From assembly GCA_030248135.1 (NCBI GenBank), contig JASANC010002231.1, forward strand, positions 1 through 64,000: a stretch of 64,000 nt of DNA. Reading direction: 5' to 3'. Shown in pieces: positions 23,701-33,600 of the stretch. The notes below the pieces were generated by a model. The model ran no database searches. It saw only the letters and a list, made by a program, of their open reading frames with translations, and was not told the origin of the DNA. The stretch is from Theristus sp. LFF4_11 (lineage: Eukaryota > Nematoda > Chromadorea > Monhysterida > Xyalidae). The translations under genes and the position numbers were made by a program. Position 1 is the stretch's first letter, and every line of letters begins with the position of its first letter.

Positions 23701-26700
23701 GCGATGAGGCGGAGGACCCAGAGGAAGAGGTGGATGCGATGGAGATGGAGAGACAAGAGGCAGCAATTGAGACAGTGGCGCAACAGGACACGATGGATAT
23801 GACAATGACAACGCAGGGGACACCGGTGAAGGAGCAGTTCGTGACGGAGACAGTCGAACCAACAACAACTGAGGCGCTTGTGCAACAACAACAACCGCTG
23901 AGCGAAACAACAACTGGGACACTGGTGAATGAAACAACAACAACAACAACAGCAACAACAACACAGACACTTGTGCAACAACAACCACGGAAGGAAACAA
24001 CAGAGACTCCTGCGCAACAACCACAAGCACTTGCTGAAACAACAACAACAGCAACAACAACAAAAACCATACCTGAACAAAAAACGTCAACAACAACGTA
24101 CGCTGACAGTAGTCAACCATCGGTTTCGATGCAAGTCGACAGCACCAACGAAGAGCGGCATATGAAAGTCAAAGAGACCGATGATCAAGCCATTATTCAA
24201 GTTCGGCGAGAATTGACGCCGGAAAGGGGGACGGCAGACGGCGATGATGGCGAAGAGTCGATCGCGATGCGGGTGCTGCAGTCGCCGCGACACTGTGCGC
24301 CGAGGTCGTTCTCGCCAAACACACTGGCAGCGAACACGCTGGCTGCGGGCTCACCGAAACGAGCCAGCCGCGAAGTGACGGTCGGTTGGGTCGTGGGACG
24401 GACGTTGCTGTTTCGACGTTTGTTTCACACAATTTTGGAAATTGTCAAAAACATCGGAACTGTGTGTGCTTGTGTGTGCTTGTCTTGTCTTGACCGGCCT
24501 GATTTGCCAGGTCTCTTTTTCTATTGTTTTCATTCGATGACTCTTCATCCAACCAATCGAGTGCGTGTCCATGTCCGCATGTGGATGATGTTTGTTCAAC
24601 AGTCTTTCTTCACAGCAGTTTTGTTTTGTCATTGTAAATTCGAATATTTTTTCTTGCAAAGCCGGTTTTGCAGCCGACTGCTGCGTCTGACCGTTCGACG
24701 CCGTCATCTGAGCTGAACATGTCCATCGGGGCGCGGGTGCGCGCGCGTCGCGCTGCTTCAATGGAGCCGACGTGGTCCGCTGCGAAATCCGTAAGATTCA
24801 CGTCGTTTTCTGTTTGTTGACTGGAAAAAACACGATGAAGCCTCAAATCTCTCTATTTGGCTGCCTCATGGCTTTTTAGCCAACTGATTGTGCTGCTGCC
24901 AAGGCTATCGGTGTGTATGAGTGGGTTTGCCGTTTCTCTGACCACACATTTTTTCTGTCGTTCGCTTTCAAGCGTGTCGCAAAATCGCGCTCGCTCTGGC
25001 TCAGTTTCTGTTGGTTGACTGATCTCATCACTCAGTTTTGTTTCGTTCTTCTGCAGCTGCAGCAGGCGTCCGTGTCGCAGCGGGCTCAACGATCAACGTC
25101 AATGGAGCCAACGCAATCCACGGACAGCAACAAGCGACTCAGTGCACCACGGCGCGTCCGCACTCCGTCGTCGTCGTCGGTCGGTGCATTTTGTCGTTTG
25201 TCAGACAAAAAAAACTGCATTTAGACTCCGTTCAGTTCAGTCTGCCAAAAGAGTATTCCTGAGCTCAGTAAATTAGTTCAGGTTTTTTGCCGTCTGAGAA
25301 CACAGCCAAACCGATAGCAACAATGTTGATTGCCTCCAGAATAGCGGTGATTTATGGTTTTTTTTGTTACTGCTGTTTGCAACACAACAAACAAAGACAT
25401 TGCAAATTCAGTTTGGTTATCAAAACATGTTTCACAAACCAAACGCACGTCTTCATAACAGGAACTACTAACGGTATCACACACCTAAAAGATCAGAAAA
25501 CCAGAGAATCCAGTTTGTCTGAAAGGTTGCGTGTATTTTAACACCAAACCACGTCGCACCCTGCAGGCCCCATCCACGCCACGCCGTCGCAGCGCCCGTC
25601 TAGCGGAGCGTGAGCAGACGCCGCAACCGACGCTCGCACAGCCGCCGGCATTGGCGCCCGTCTGCGAGGAGCCGACGAACGCGCCCGCTGCTGCTGCTGC
25701 CAGCTCAACGTCGGTCGCCTCCTCGTCTGGCCGTGCTGCCTCCGTGCAGCCGCAGTCGACACGCACGGTCAGTCAGGCAGTCAAAGCCAGGCAGCTTGCG
25801 TGGTGTTTTGTCTGTTGCATGGTTCTATTGGTTCTTGTTTTTGGCGGAATTGCCTTGTTGAGACTTGAGAGACCTACACTCGTCAGTGCGAACTGTCAAA
25901 TGTATGCAATTTATGCATTCAAAATAATGAATCCGGCTGCATCGAACGGGGCCAATCAGTGTGCACAATTCAAAAAGCAGGCATTCTGCAGTTGCGCATA
26001 AATGACAGGTCTACCTGCGTCAGCTACAGTAAAAAATTTTAAACCCTGTCAATTTTTTCCGCATTACAGAGAGCACTTGAAACTCCGAAACATGTCTTCT
26101 GTCCAGCCCGATTCCGTTTTTTTCATTTGCGGGCTGTATATTCTGGTAAAAAGATGACAGGTTTACAGAAACCTACTGTACTGCAGATGTTTCATGTTGT
26201 TTCTTGAAAAAAAACAAAGCATGTTTTCCAGTTGAACGAGCGCCCACGGCGTCGCAGCTCCAGTCGGTTGAGTGAGTCGGTCGCAACTGAAGCAGAACAG
26301 GTGAGCTGCAATGTGCCAGTGTGTTTGTTAGTGAATTGGATTTGCGGGTGGACACAACGATCATCAGAGATAAAATGTGGAATGTGACAAAGTTGTGTTT
26401 TGATCTCGAATTTTTTTTGGACAATTGAAATGCCAAAACTGTAACACTGTTTGCCCATGGAGTACGGCTGGGTATCAATTATCTTTTAAGTTCGTTTGGA
26501 TTCGACACGATCTCTAATGAGATTGTCACGGTCACGCTGCTGTGGACATCGGTGATCGTCAAAGAGAGGTTCTTATTATAGCAATATTGTTCCGTTCCGT
26601 TATTTTCTCATTCTCCTAATCCTCGTCGATACGATGATTCAAGCAAGATTACATCGAGTATGATGAACACGGTGGATGCCGCACTTTTGGGGACCGACTT

Positions 26701-29541
26701 AGCTGTTTCACAAAACATCGTTTTTAGGCGACCATGTCTGTCATTTCAGACGGAGCCCCGCCCTCGACGTCGGTTGCAGGCTGGCCGTAGGGTCATCGGT
26801 GCGCGACTGTCGACAAGTGCGCAATCTGATTCATCAAAATCGGCAGCTCCATCGGCCTCGTTGCCGAGCACCGCTGTGCGTTTCGTTGACTTTTTTTGAA
26901 GAGATATGGCGGAGGGGCGGTGATTGTTTTCACTATGGTTGTATTGCGTTGCCCCGAGACAGAGTTTCACGAGACGAGACACAGGCATAAATTCCACCAG
27001 ACGAGATACAGCTTGTAGCAAGCCACCCTGATTGCCATCTGTGGCTCTTCAGTCGAATACGTCGGGTGATTGGCTGCCAGCCAAAATTCATGTTGCCTGC
27101 GCAGCACATTGATTGCTGCTGGGGTGTATCAGTCTGAGATTCCCGTAAACCCCATATAACGAAGCCACCACACCAACCACGTAAATATTATGCGCGCCTG
27201 TCGCTTCGTGGTACACCACACCATGGCAAGAACTTGCATACATTTTTCTCTTCTATCTACCCTATTGTCTTCCTTCCAAAGGACACTCAACCATCTGCAA
27301 GTGCTGGTAGTAGTGCCGTGCACGAGCACAACACTCGCGGCACTAGAACCCCTCAACTGAGTAGTGTCTCCACACTCGTAAACACTCAGAGTTCGGTCAA
27401 GAGTGGCGCCAGCGTGCAGTCGTCAACCGGCCGAAGGCGTGGCAGGCCACCGAAACGTCAGTTTGGGGCAGAATTTTTTTGGTGTTCTTCTTAACTTCTT
27501 TTCTGAAACACGGATTTGTTATTGAAAATGATGTTATTCGAGAAACACTTAGTGCCCCTTAACTTATATCGGGAAACCCGGAGGAAGTGCCAAAGTCCCC
27601 TGCGGAGTGCGGACATTAGTAGCCATTGTTCGTTGTTTTTCTTGTTTCCTCATCACCTGCTCGTATATATCGATATTTGGTCGAACCAAGTTTCAGTTGA
27701 TTGTTGAAAAGCCAATGACCGACAACAACTTTGTAGAAGATCCACCGGGAAGTTCGGTCGCAAAAATGGATCAGACGCAGCAACCGGTTGCCGACGCCAG
27801 CGACACACCGAAACGGGGCATCGGGCGGCCACGGAAACTCGACCGCAAGCCCAGTGGGTTGATTGCGTTGTGTGTGTTTCAGAGTGTCAGCTAGGTCCAC
27901 CAAGATTAAAAACCACGAACTTGGTGTCGTTTTGTACTACAGTTTAAACCGATTATCTCGCAGTCACAAATAAACGCACTGGTAAATGTGTTTTTGCGTT
28001 GGTTTGAAATCTGATGTACGAAAAAGTGCGCATTACGGTTGTTACCACACACTTGTGAATGTGCGCCCGTGTGTTTGCGTTTCAATACAGTAAATCTGCC
28101 AACTAGATCCAAAGATTCTCCCGTTTCCTCTCAGTAACGTCCGTGTCGAGCGGTGGTGATGGCGATGACGAGCAGACAGTGGCGGCAGCGACGTCAACAG
28201 TCGCAGCAGCGTCCGGCGGCACATCCATTTTCTCCCCTCCGCTTGCCATTTCCGACATCGCTCAGGTGTTTGGTGTGATGTTCTGTTCGAAATTTCTCAT
28301 TTTGTTCGCTGTATTTTTGTTTTCCACAAACCGAGAAGCACAGAGAAATAGCCTCTCGGACGCTTCTTGTGTTTTTTCTGTGCGTTCCATTTCCATCCCA
28401 ATTGAATCGGTACTTTAGAGCTGCGTTCCGGTTATTTGAAATGGCTTAACTGATTTTCAAATTCAATTCATCCCACCCGATTTTCAAATTGGGATGTCTG
28501 TTTCCCATGAAATGCCTTGAAAATCAGGTTTTAGCTATTCCGAATTACCTGAACGCAGGCTCGCAACGGCGATTCTCGCCTCTGAAGGTGGTTGATCGAT
28601 TTGCAACATTCAGGCGCACTAACATCAGTAATTCCGTGAACGAGCACCATTTTTTTCTGCGTCAGGTTCTCCGGTCGAAGGCGGAGCTAAAATCGAGCAA
28701 ACGAAACACGGCTGAGAGCAGCGACGTCGACGCGACCGACGTGACACTGCGCGTGGCGCCAACGGTCGCTGAGAAACGCCGCAAACGCACGACGCTGCTG
28801 CGCGTTGGTAGACGGTCGGTGGTGACTGGAGTTGGCTGGCTGGGCGAGTGATCGATTGTACGATATGGCCGATTAAACATGGCAGTTTTTTAGGGTAGGG
28901 GGGGTTTTGATGAAAAAAGAAAAACAATGTGTGTTGGTTTTTAATTTTTTTTTTGGGGGTTTTTCTTTGTAACTAACTACAGTGGAACTCTAAATTATAG
29001 GGAATCAGCTGATTGGTTGGTGGTCACGTGATGCATGCTTTCTGTACAAGCATTGCTTGCTGTGGGAGCGGAGTTTGGTTGGTTTGCACAGAAAGCATGC
29101 ATACCGTAATCACCAACGAATCAGCTGATTCACCATAATTTTAGAGTTCGCCTGTAGGGTAATCAGACATGCACATTGAGGTGTTGAGCACCTGCAAAGC
29201 AACCAGCAAGGAATCAAATCTGCATTTCGGCTCAATCAACATTAAATGCACAAAAATGCCCTATCAAATGATGTGCCCCTCTCGAAAACAAACACAACTG
29301 AACCACTCACCAAGCTTACCACTACCACCAATCGGCTGTGAACCAACTTTTTTTCTTCAGCACCATGACCACCACGGCCAGCACCGCAAAAGCGTCCACG
29401 TCCGCGTCGGCGTCCTCCAGCGCGACGCAGTTGATGCCGCCCGCAAATGATGCCGCATCCAGGTCGCGGTCGCCGTCGCGTTCACCCGGTGGCACCTATC
29501 GTCGGAGTATAGTACGTGGTGACACGATTTTGCACAAGTGA
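6650..29541 (+). CDS. mel-28: ELYS/MEL-28 nucleoporin (AHCTF1 homologue)
   Basis: About 43 exons encode roughly 2370 residues, close to vertebrate ELYS. ELYS binds chromatin after mitosis and seeds nuclear pore assembly by recruiting the Nup107-160 complex. Identification rests on near-identical family motifs: FQEPENDP followed by YLW at the end of the propeller; WYPPAS, then a spliced YLLDGVETSAKHS in the helical ELYS domain; and two C-terminal AT-hooks (GRRRGRPPK and KRGIGRPRK). Order and spacing match the family: N-terminal beta-propeller, alpha-helical domain, long acidic and basic disordered tail. The start at 6650 gives an in-phase join to exon 2 (6860). The stop at 29541 is the simplest end. 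A good donor at 29513 could instead join a further exon, 29590-29673, inside a repeat. Weak points are the small exon near 9919, the 3' end of the exon at 17410 and a possible missed exon between 13215 and 14138. Confidence 0.9.
8730..8804. mobile_element. Palindromic MITE, family A, copy 1
   Basis: The right arm matches the arms of copies at 22661 and 61777 (GCGTCACTGAATACTGCTT... ending CATGAATGCC). The left arm is degenerate but keeps TTTAGTGACGCGTAGCT. It ends 16 bases before the acceptor of the ELYS exon at 8821. Confidence 0.7.
11610..12319. mobile_element. Composite inverted-repeat element with target duplication
   Basis: Both ends carry inverted copies of a GGGCGCTTTTTA...TGGCCCA block followed by short sub-repeats of TGGCCCATCGCAAAATGAA (11637-11725 and, inverted, 12247-12300). 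GTGAAC occurs just outside both ends (11603-11608 and 12320-12325), consistent with a target duplication. The interior holds a SINE in minus orientation (11760-11988) and a palindrome of about 170 bp centred near 12117. No coding frame is present. It lies in the 2.2 kb ELYS intron 10806-13049. Confidence 0.7.
11760..11988 (-). repeat. tRNA-derived SINE (family 2), with (AAC)n tail
   Basis: Read on the minus strand it starts with a pol III A-box-like TGGCCTGGTGGTAGTGCG and a B-box-like GAGATCGAGCCCC, runs through GGGTGTATAGGCACTTAA and GGCGTTCTGTACGC, and ends in a pure AAC repeat (GTT on the plus strand, 11760-11797). Two more copies lie at 14478-14650 and 56100-56290. Confidence 0.8.
12788..13016 (+). 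mobile_element. TACCGTATT-ended element, family D, short copy
   Basis: About 190 bases of the interior match the reverse complement of 39480-39680 with few differences (for example CCCCAAATGGATGAGTTAAT). The ends are TACCGTATTT and an inverted AAACACGGTA, the same terminal motif as the longer copy at 39341-39790. It stops 33 bases upstream of the acceptor of the ELYS exon at 13050. Confidence 0.75.
14478..14650 (+). repeat. tRNA-derived SINE (family 2), second copy
   Basis: It shares GCGCGTTAGACTCGTT, GGCGTTCTGTACG and GGGTTAGCC with the copies at 11760 and 56100. The A-box region is decayed. It lies in the ELYS intron between 14293 and 14755. Confidence 0.7.
14945..15080. mobile_element. 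MITE, family B, copy 1
   Basis: The left arm contains CTGATTGGTTGGTG and TCACGTGATGC, and the right arm contains ACCAACCAATCAGCT inverted. The same layout occurs at 21791-21959 and 28985-29149. This copy is the most decayed of the three. Confidence 0.65.
15992..16058 (+). other. tRNA-like sequence, probably not functional
   Basis: A 5' arm GCCTCGA pairs at six positions with the 3' TCGAGGG. A D-arm-like GTCAAGTGGTCTGAGGC carries an A box, and a perfect T-arm GTGGG-TTCGAAT-CCCAC carries the B box. The anticodon region, however, folds as a 7-bp stem with a four-base loop, where a real tRNA has seven bases, so no anticodon can be read. The first acceptor pair is also a G-G mismatch. It is best taken as a tRNA pseudogene or an unclassified SINE head, in the ELYS intron 15846-16205. 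Confidence 0.6.
18629..18803. mobile_element. Inverted-repeat MITE, family C, copy 1
   Basis: The ends are GTACGGTAGCTATCGTATTCGG and the inverted partner reading GAGTACGGTAACTACCGTATTCG, followed by a CGACACGATC-type sub-terminal motif. Related ends occur at 29598, 51243 and 63080. It lies in the ELYS intron 18609-18948 and has no coding content. Confidence 0.7.
20700..20842 (+). repeat. Tandem duplication across an ELYS splice donor
   Basis: Two imperfect copies of a segment of about 66 bp (20700-20765 and 20776-20842) share CATGATGATGATGACAATG followed by TGTGTGATTGGCGG and a T-rich run. The first copy contains the end of the exon at 20721 and its donor. In the second copy the donor GT is changed (CAATGGTG to CAATGATG). 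Confidence 0.75.
21791..21959. mobile_element. MITE, family B, copy 2
   Basis: Terminal inverted repeats start GAACTCT and extend through CAGCTGATTGGTTGG. The interior has TCACGTGATGCATG. It is 169 bp, close in length to the 165-bp copy at 28985. It lies in the intron after the ELYS exon ending at 21718. Confidence 0.8.
22661..22743. mobile_element. Palindromic MITE, family A, copy 2
   Basis: An 83-bp near-perfect palindrome: GGCATTCATGAAGCAGTA and its complement form the arms, with GTGACCGTATAGCT inside. It is the best preserved of the three copies in the window. Confidence 0.85.
28985..29149. mobile_element. MITE, family B, copy 3
   Basis: Arms begin GAACTCTAAATTAT and run to AATCAGCTGATTGGTTGG. 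The inverted right arm ends in AATTTTAGAGTTC. A CACGTGATGCATGC core follows the left arm. It lies in the last confident ELYS intron (28815-29360). Confidence 0.85.
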
Positions 29542-30634
29542 AACTGCGTTGTTTTGTTTGTTTTCCTTCTTGTTGTGAATGCCAAAAGACTGTAGTTTTA
29601 CGGAGTACGGTGTCTACCGTTGTCGGTCTCAACACGCTCTTTGGCCGGACGTCTTTGATCGCCAAGAAAAAGCGTTGACGCTTTGATTGTTTTGTTTATT
29701 TCGGTTAACATTCCATTCCATTGTTATTAGCTTCTGATCACGATCATTGACGCAAGGTCGTGTCGAGACCGAATAATGGTGGGAACGTTGATCCATAGTT
29801 CGGCACGTGATTGTACTTGCCGGAGTTTTCTTTTTTCTGTATTGTGATTTTCATTCTCACTTGATCACTAATTTTGGTGCGCACGCCACAGACAGACACA
29901 CAAAACGGTATTTTTTGTTTTGGAAGTTTACAATGGAATTAGTCAAAAATATCGCAGTGTTCTTGTTGTGATTGTTAATATTGTTTCAAAAATTTTACAC
30001 GGATATGAATTTGGGTGCTTTTTGAATTCTACGAGTTCACTGTTATTTTTGCATTCTGAAAGTTTTTTTTCATACTACTGGTTGTTTCTTGTTTTGCGGA
30101 ACTAAAAAATCACTTGAATGGCCGCAGAACTTTTGAAAGCACTAACAATCACTGATGTGTTCGACTTGTCAATGTGAATGGTAATGTGTCAAAATCGTTT
30201 TCAATTTTCTAAATTGTTTTTGTCTGTTTCATTTGTGAAGATCGTTTTTCGAACAGATCAACGGATTGTTGTTGCTCGGCCTGTTATGACTGTGAATTTT
30301 AAATTTTTTTATTGTCGGGTGATTTTTTTGATTCATTTTTTACCATTTCTCTTGTCCCATCTGTTGCAATACTTACGGTTTACAAAAAAGCAGGCTAAAT
30401 GCCGTTTAGCAGCATCATGTTTTGTTGTGATAGGATCCAGTAAAACGAGTGGGAGATTACTGTTGTCGGGTGTTTTTTCTGTCAAGGTGTCACAGATTTC
30501 AGTTGCGTAAAAACGGAATAATAAAAAGAAAGAGGTGGAACATTGATGTTTGGTTGAATAAAATGGTAAATTATACGAAAGTCAAATTGATGCATCTTTT
30601 CACTCTTGCTGCACGCAAGTGAAAATATCAAACA
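29542..30634. other. Intergenic region between ELYS and the secreted repeat protein
   Basis: It holds a family C inverted-repeat element (29598-29794) and otherwise AT-rich single-copy DNA. The short in-frame segment 29590-29673 could be an alternative last ELYS exon. No other gene is visible. Confidence 0.6.
29598..29794. mobile_element. Inverted-repeat MITE, family C, copy 2
   Basis: The left end GAGTACGGTGTCTACCGTT with CGGTCTCAACACG is matched, inverted, by CGTGTCGAGACCG and GTGGGAACG at the right end. It directly follows the ELYS stop. Confidence 0.65.
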
Positions 30635-33600
30635 ATGGTTCGCCACGTGATTGTCTGTAGCGTGTCGGTAACATTTCTGTTCTTATGGATTGGAGTGCTG
30701 TTCGGTTCGCAGACATCCGCGCACGATATCGACTGCACGCCGGGTGAAACGTGGGTGAACAATAGCATCAAGTATCAGTGTTTTGCGGATGATGGCGAGG
30801 TTGGGATGAGACCAATAGGTACGTCTGAAACACGGAATGGATGTGCAGCACTGGTTGGCCACACCGAACTGGTTCAGGCCCGTCCGTAGTGAACACCGAA
30901 CAAAAACAGGATAAACCGGAAAAATTATTTCCTATAATGCTCGATATGGCCAATGAGCGCATCGTACAAGAATGAAGCTTTCAATTTGTTGTGTTATTCA
31001 TGGTTGAGTGTAGTTTTGTAGCCTTCCAATCAAGTGCACAGGACGACTTCCCCAGACACAACACCAAATTAAAGTGAAATGATAATCATAGATATTATTA
31101 TCCATTTAAGTTCTGCAACTCAAAGCGTTGCAGACGTAGAAAGGAAACTAATTTCAGTTGTTACGTGGCAATTCAAAGTAACCGAAGTGACCGGACCCCG
31201 TTTAGAGAACTCGGACCACTTCCAATTTTTAATTCTCGCGTCATGCATAAAACTGTTTACCTATCTATGCGCGCATTTAGTCTTCGGACCAGAATAAAAG
31301 ATAATAATTGGGCTGTATAATTTGCCACTTTTGAACATGTTTGGTTTCGGAATTTTTACGCGTCGTTTCTGACTGAGCCAGATCGTCGCCCCAGTGATCT
31401 ATGCGAGTTAGTAATTTGTAATGCTTTGTCATTTTGGACCTTCCGTTGTTTGTGGAAGTCTCAGGTGCCGTACTGGCCAGTTTCTGACGGCATGAACTCA
31501 ATGATGTCGCTGTCATTTTTTACATTCGCGTTTTGCAGGCTGTGTGACAGACGAATCAGACCCGGAGTCAGTGATCAAAGATGGTGAACGGAAACAGACA
31601 AAGCATTTCGTTTACGAATGTCACACGAATGACACCGATCCAGAGCATCCGTTGATCTACGAACCAATTAGTTTGTTCTGACTTTTTTTTTAAATCGAAT
31701 GTCAAAATTGTGAGCCTGCCGTGTGATAATAAGTGACAGACCCGGTTGTTTTTCAGAATGTGTGGCGGATGATGGTAAAATTTTGGAGCCGGGCATGCAA
31801 TACAAACAGAAGAATGGCGTAACAGTGGACTGCCACATTTATCCGGACGGACTACGCAAGGAGTTTAAAGGAAGTGTGTGAGCGTGATTGTAAAATGATT
31901 TTCAAGTTTCACAGTAATTTTTTGTCTCATTCTTGCAGTAGTTAGATTGTTTTTAAGGCAAGGGCTGTGTGTTCAACGGCATGGTCTACAGAGAAGGCAA
32001 AATGTGGGATGAAGTCCCCGAGAATCCAGGTCTTCTGAAGGCATCGCGCATCAAATGCATTTGGAATATTGAAACGAAGTCGTACTCGGCACAAGCAATC
32101 GGTTATTAGATGTTTTTAGTCGTCTTTTACAAATTGCTAGTATAGTGGAATGTACATAAGACGCACAAATTCAGGTTGCCTTACTGGCGAAAGAAACAAA
32201 CTGACCAAAGTTGGTCGCGCAATTGTATTGAATGGCACCAATTATGTGTGTGAGCCGAACGCCGAAGGTGGCTGCTTTCTCAAGGAGCAGATTGGTAGGA
32301 ACTGTTTTTTATCATCGGTGTTTTCCGAACAGTTGTAGCGCTAGCTAGCCTTTTTGTTAAAACAAGATCTTTTTGGCAGCACCGAAATGTACTGCGAAAG
32401 ACGGCATCGACTATGTGCAAAGCGCAACTTGGATTGATAAGAAGACAAAAGAAAAGTTAAAATGTATCAAGGCGGGTACTGACCGAATGATGATTATTGT
32501 CCTCGGCACGTTTCTTTTATCTGTTTTTGGTTTTCTTTTGAAAGATATGAAATCGTTTTATACCCGTTCTTTCAGGGTGCGGAGATTTGCTTGGCGATGG
32601 CTCGAACATGTTTTTGCCAAAAACCAGAGTAAAACGCATCAAAGGAAAGTGGTGGCGATGCAAAAGAGGCCGAGGACACTGGCTGGGCGTGCCGTTGCGT
32701 CGTGAGTTGTGATGGCTTTGCGAGTGGTGTCCTCAATGTTATGTACCAATTATCATATATCAATGTACCTGATTAGAGCCAATGCCAATTGTTTTCAGGT
32801 GGTGTGGGAACAACAATATGTAAAACTCAAGACGGAAAACACAAACCACTGACGGCTACATGGGTATTTGATAATGTTCGCTATCGGTGTCGCTATATCA
32901 AGGGAAAAGCTGTACCTTCAGCGATTGGTTTGTTTTATCCAGTAGTTCAAAACTGAAAGAAGTTACTAACCTAACTCTAACCTCCTAGGGTGTGCACAAT
33001 CATTGTGTATATTATGATTTAGACTGCCATCACGAAGAAGAAAAGTTAGAAAAAAACCAAGTGAAAGAATTTTCCGATGCAGCGTATCAATGTGTCGTGG
33101 TTGACGATGGACTTTCCGTACGGTTTTTTGTTGTATGTTTGTTTTGAAGTATATCTAGACTGACTGGTCCCTAGCGCAACAATACTTTAATGTTGTTTGC
33201 AGCTGAAAAAACTGTCAGACGAAGAGTATGAAGATTGGCTAAAAAGTCAAGGGCGTCCTAGCAAGTATGCGGGTGAAATACGTGCACAACGACACAGAGG
33301 ACGTGGTAAATATCATCGTCAACCATCCAAACCAGCAGAATCAGGCATGGAAGAAACGACAGCCAGTCCAGAAGGCCCAATGCACGGTGCTTCCGAGGCT
33401 CCAGGATCGGAACCTAAACCGTCGGAACCAGGCATGAAAAGAGCGACAGCCAATTCAGAAAACCCAATGCGCGGTGCTTCCGAGGCTCCAGGATCGGAAC
33501 CTAAACCGTCCGAACCAGGCATTGAAGGAGCGACAGCCAATTCAGAAAATCCAATGCACGGTGCTTCCGAGGCTCCAGGATCGGAATCTAAACCAGCGGA

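Larger units (their letters stand above)
18949..29541 (+). other. mel-28: ELYS disordered C-terminal region with PP1-type motifs and two AT-hooks
   Basis: Exons: 18949-about 19070, 19366-about 19640, 19842-20014, 20525-20721, 21058-21148, 21471-21718, 22271-22536, 22842-23306, 23628-24380, 24662-24790, 25057-25179, 25567-25767, 26232-26300, 26750-26875, 27282-27456, 27737-27853, 28135-28265, 28666-28814 and 29361-29541. Composition alternates between acidic stretches (22301-22530), a Thr/Gln-rich stretch from CAA/ACA triplets (about 23850-24080) and basic patches such as PRRRSARLAE and RPRRRSSSRL. SSILKSH lies at 20646-20666 and a degenerate RVxF-like KCLRFN at 21078-21095. The AT-hooks lie at about 27430-27456 and 27811-27840. 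This is the chromatin-binding, weakly conserved part of ELYS. Confidence 0.8.

Noticed and set aside
23580..24120. Antisense Val/Leu- or Cys-rich frames of 150-179 codons
   Set aside because: They are shadows of the CAA/ACA-rich ELYS exon 23628-24380, which supplies stop-free complementary frames.
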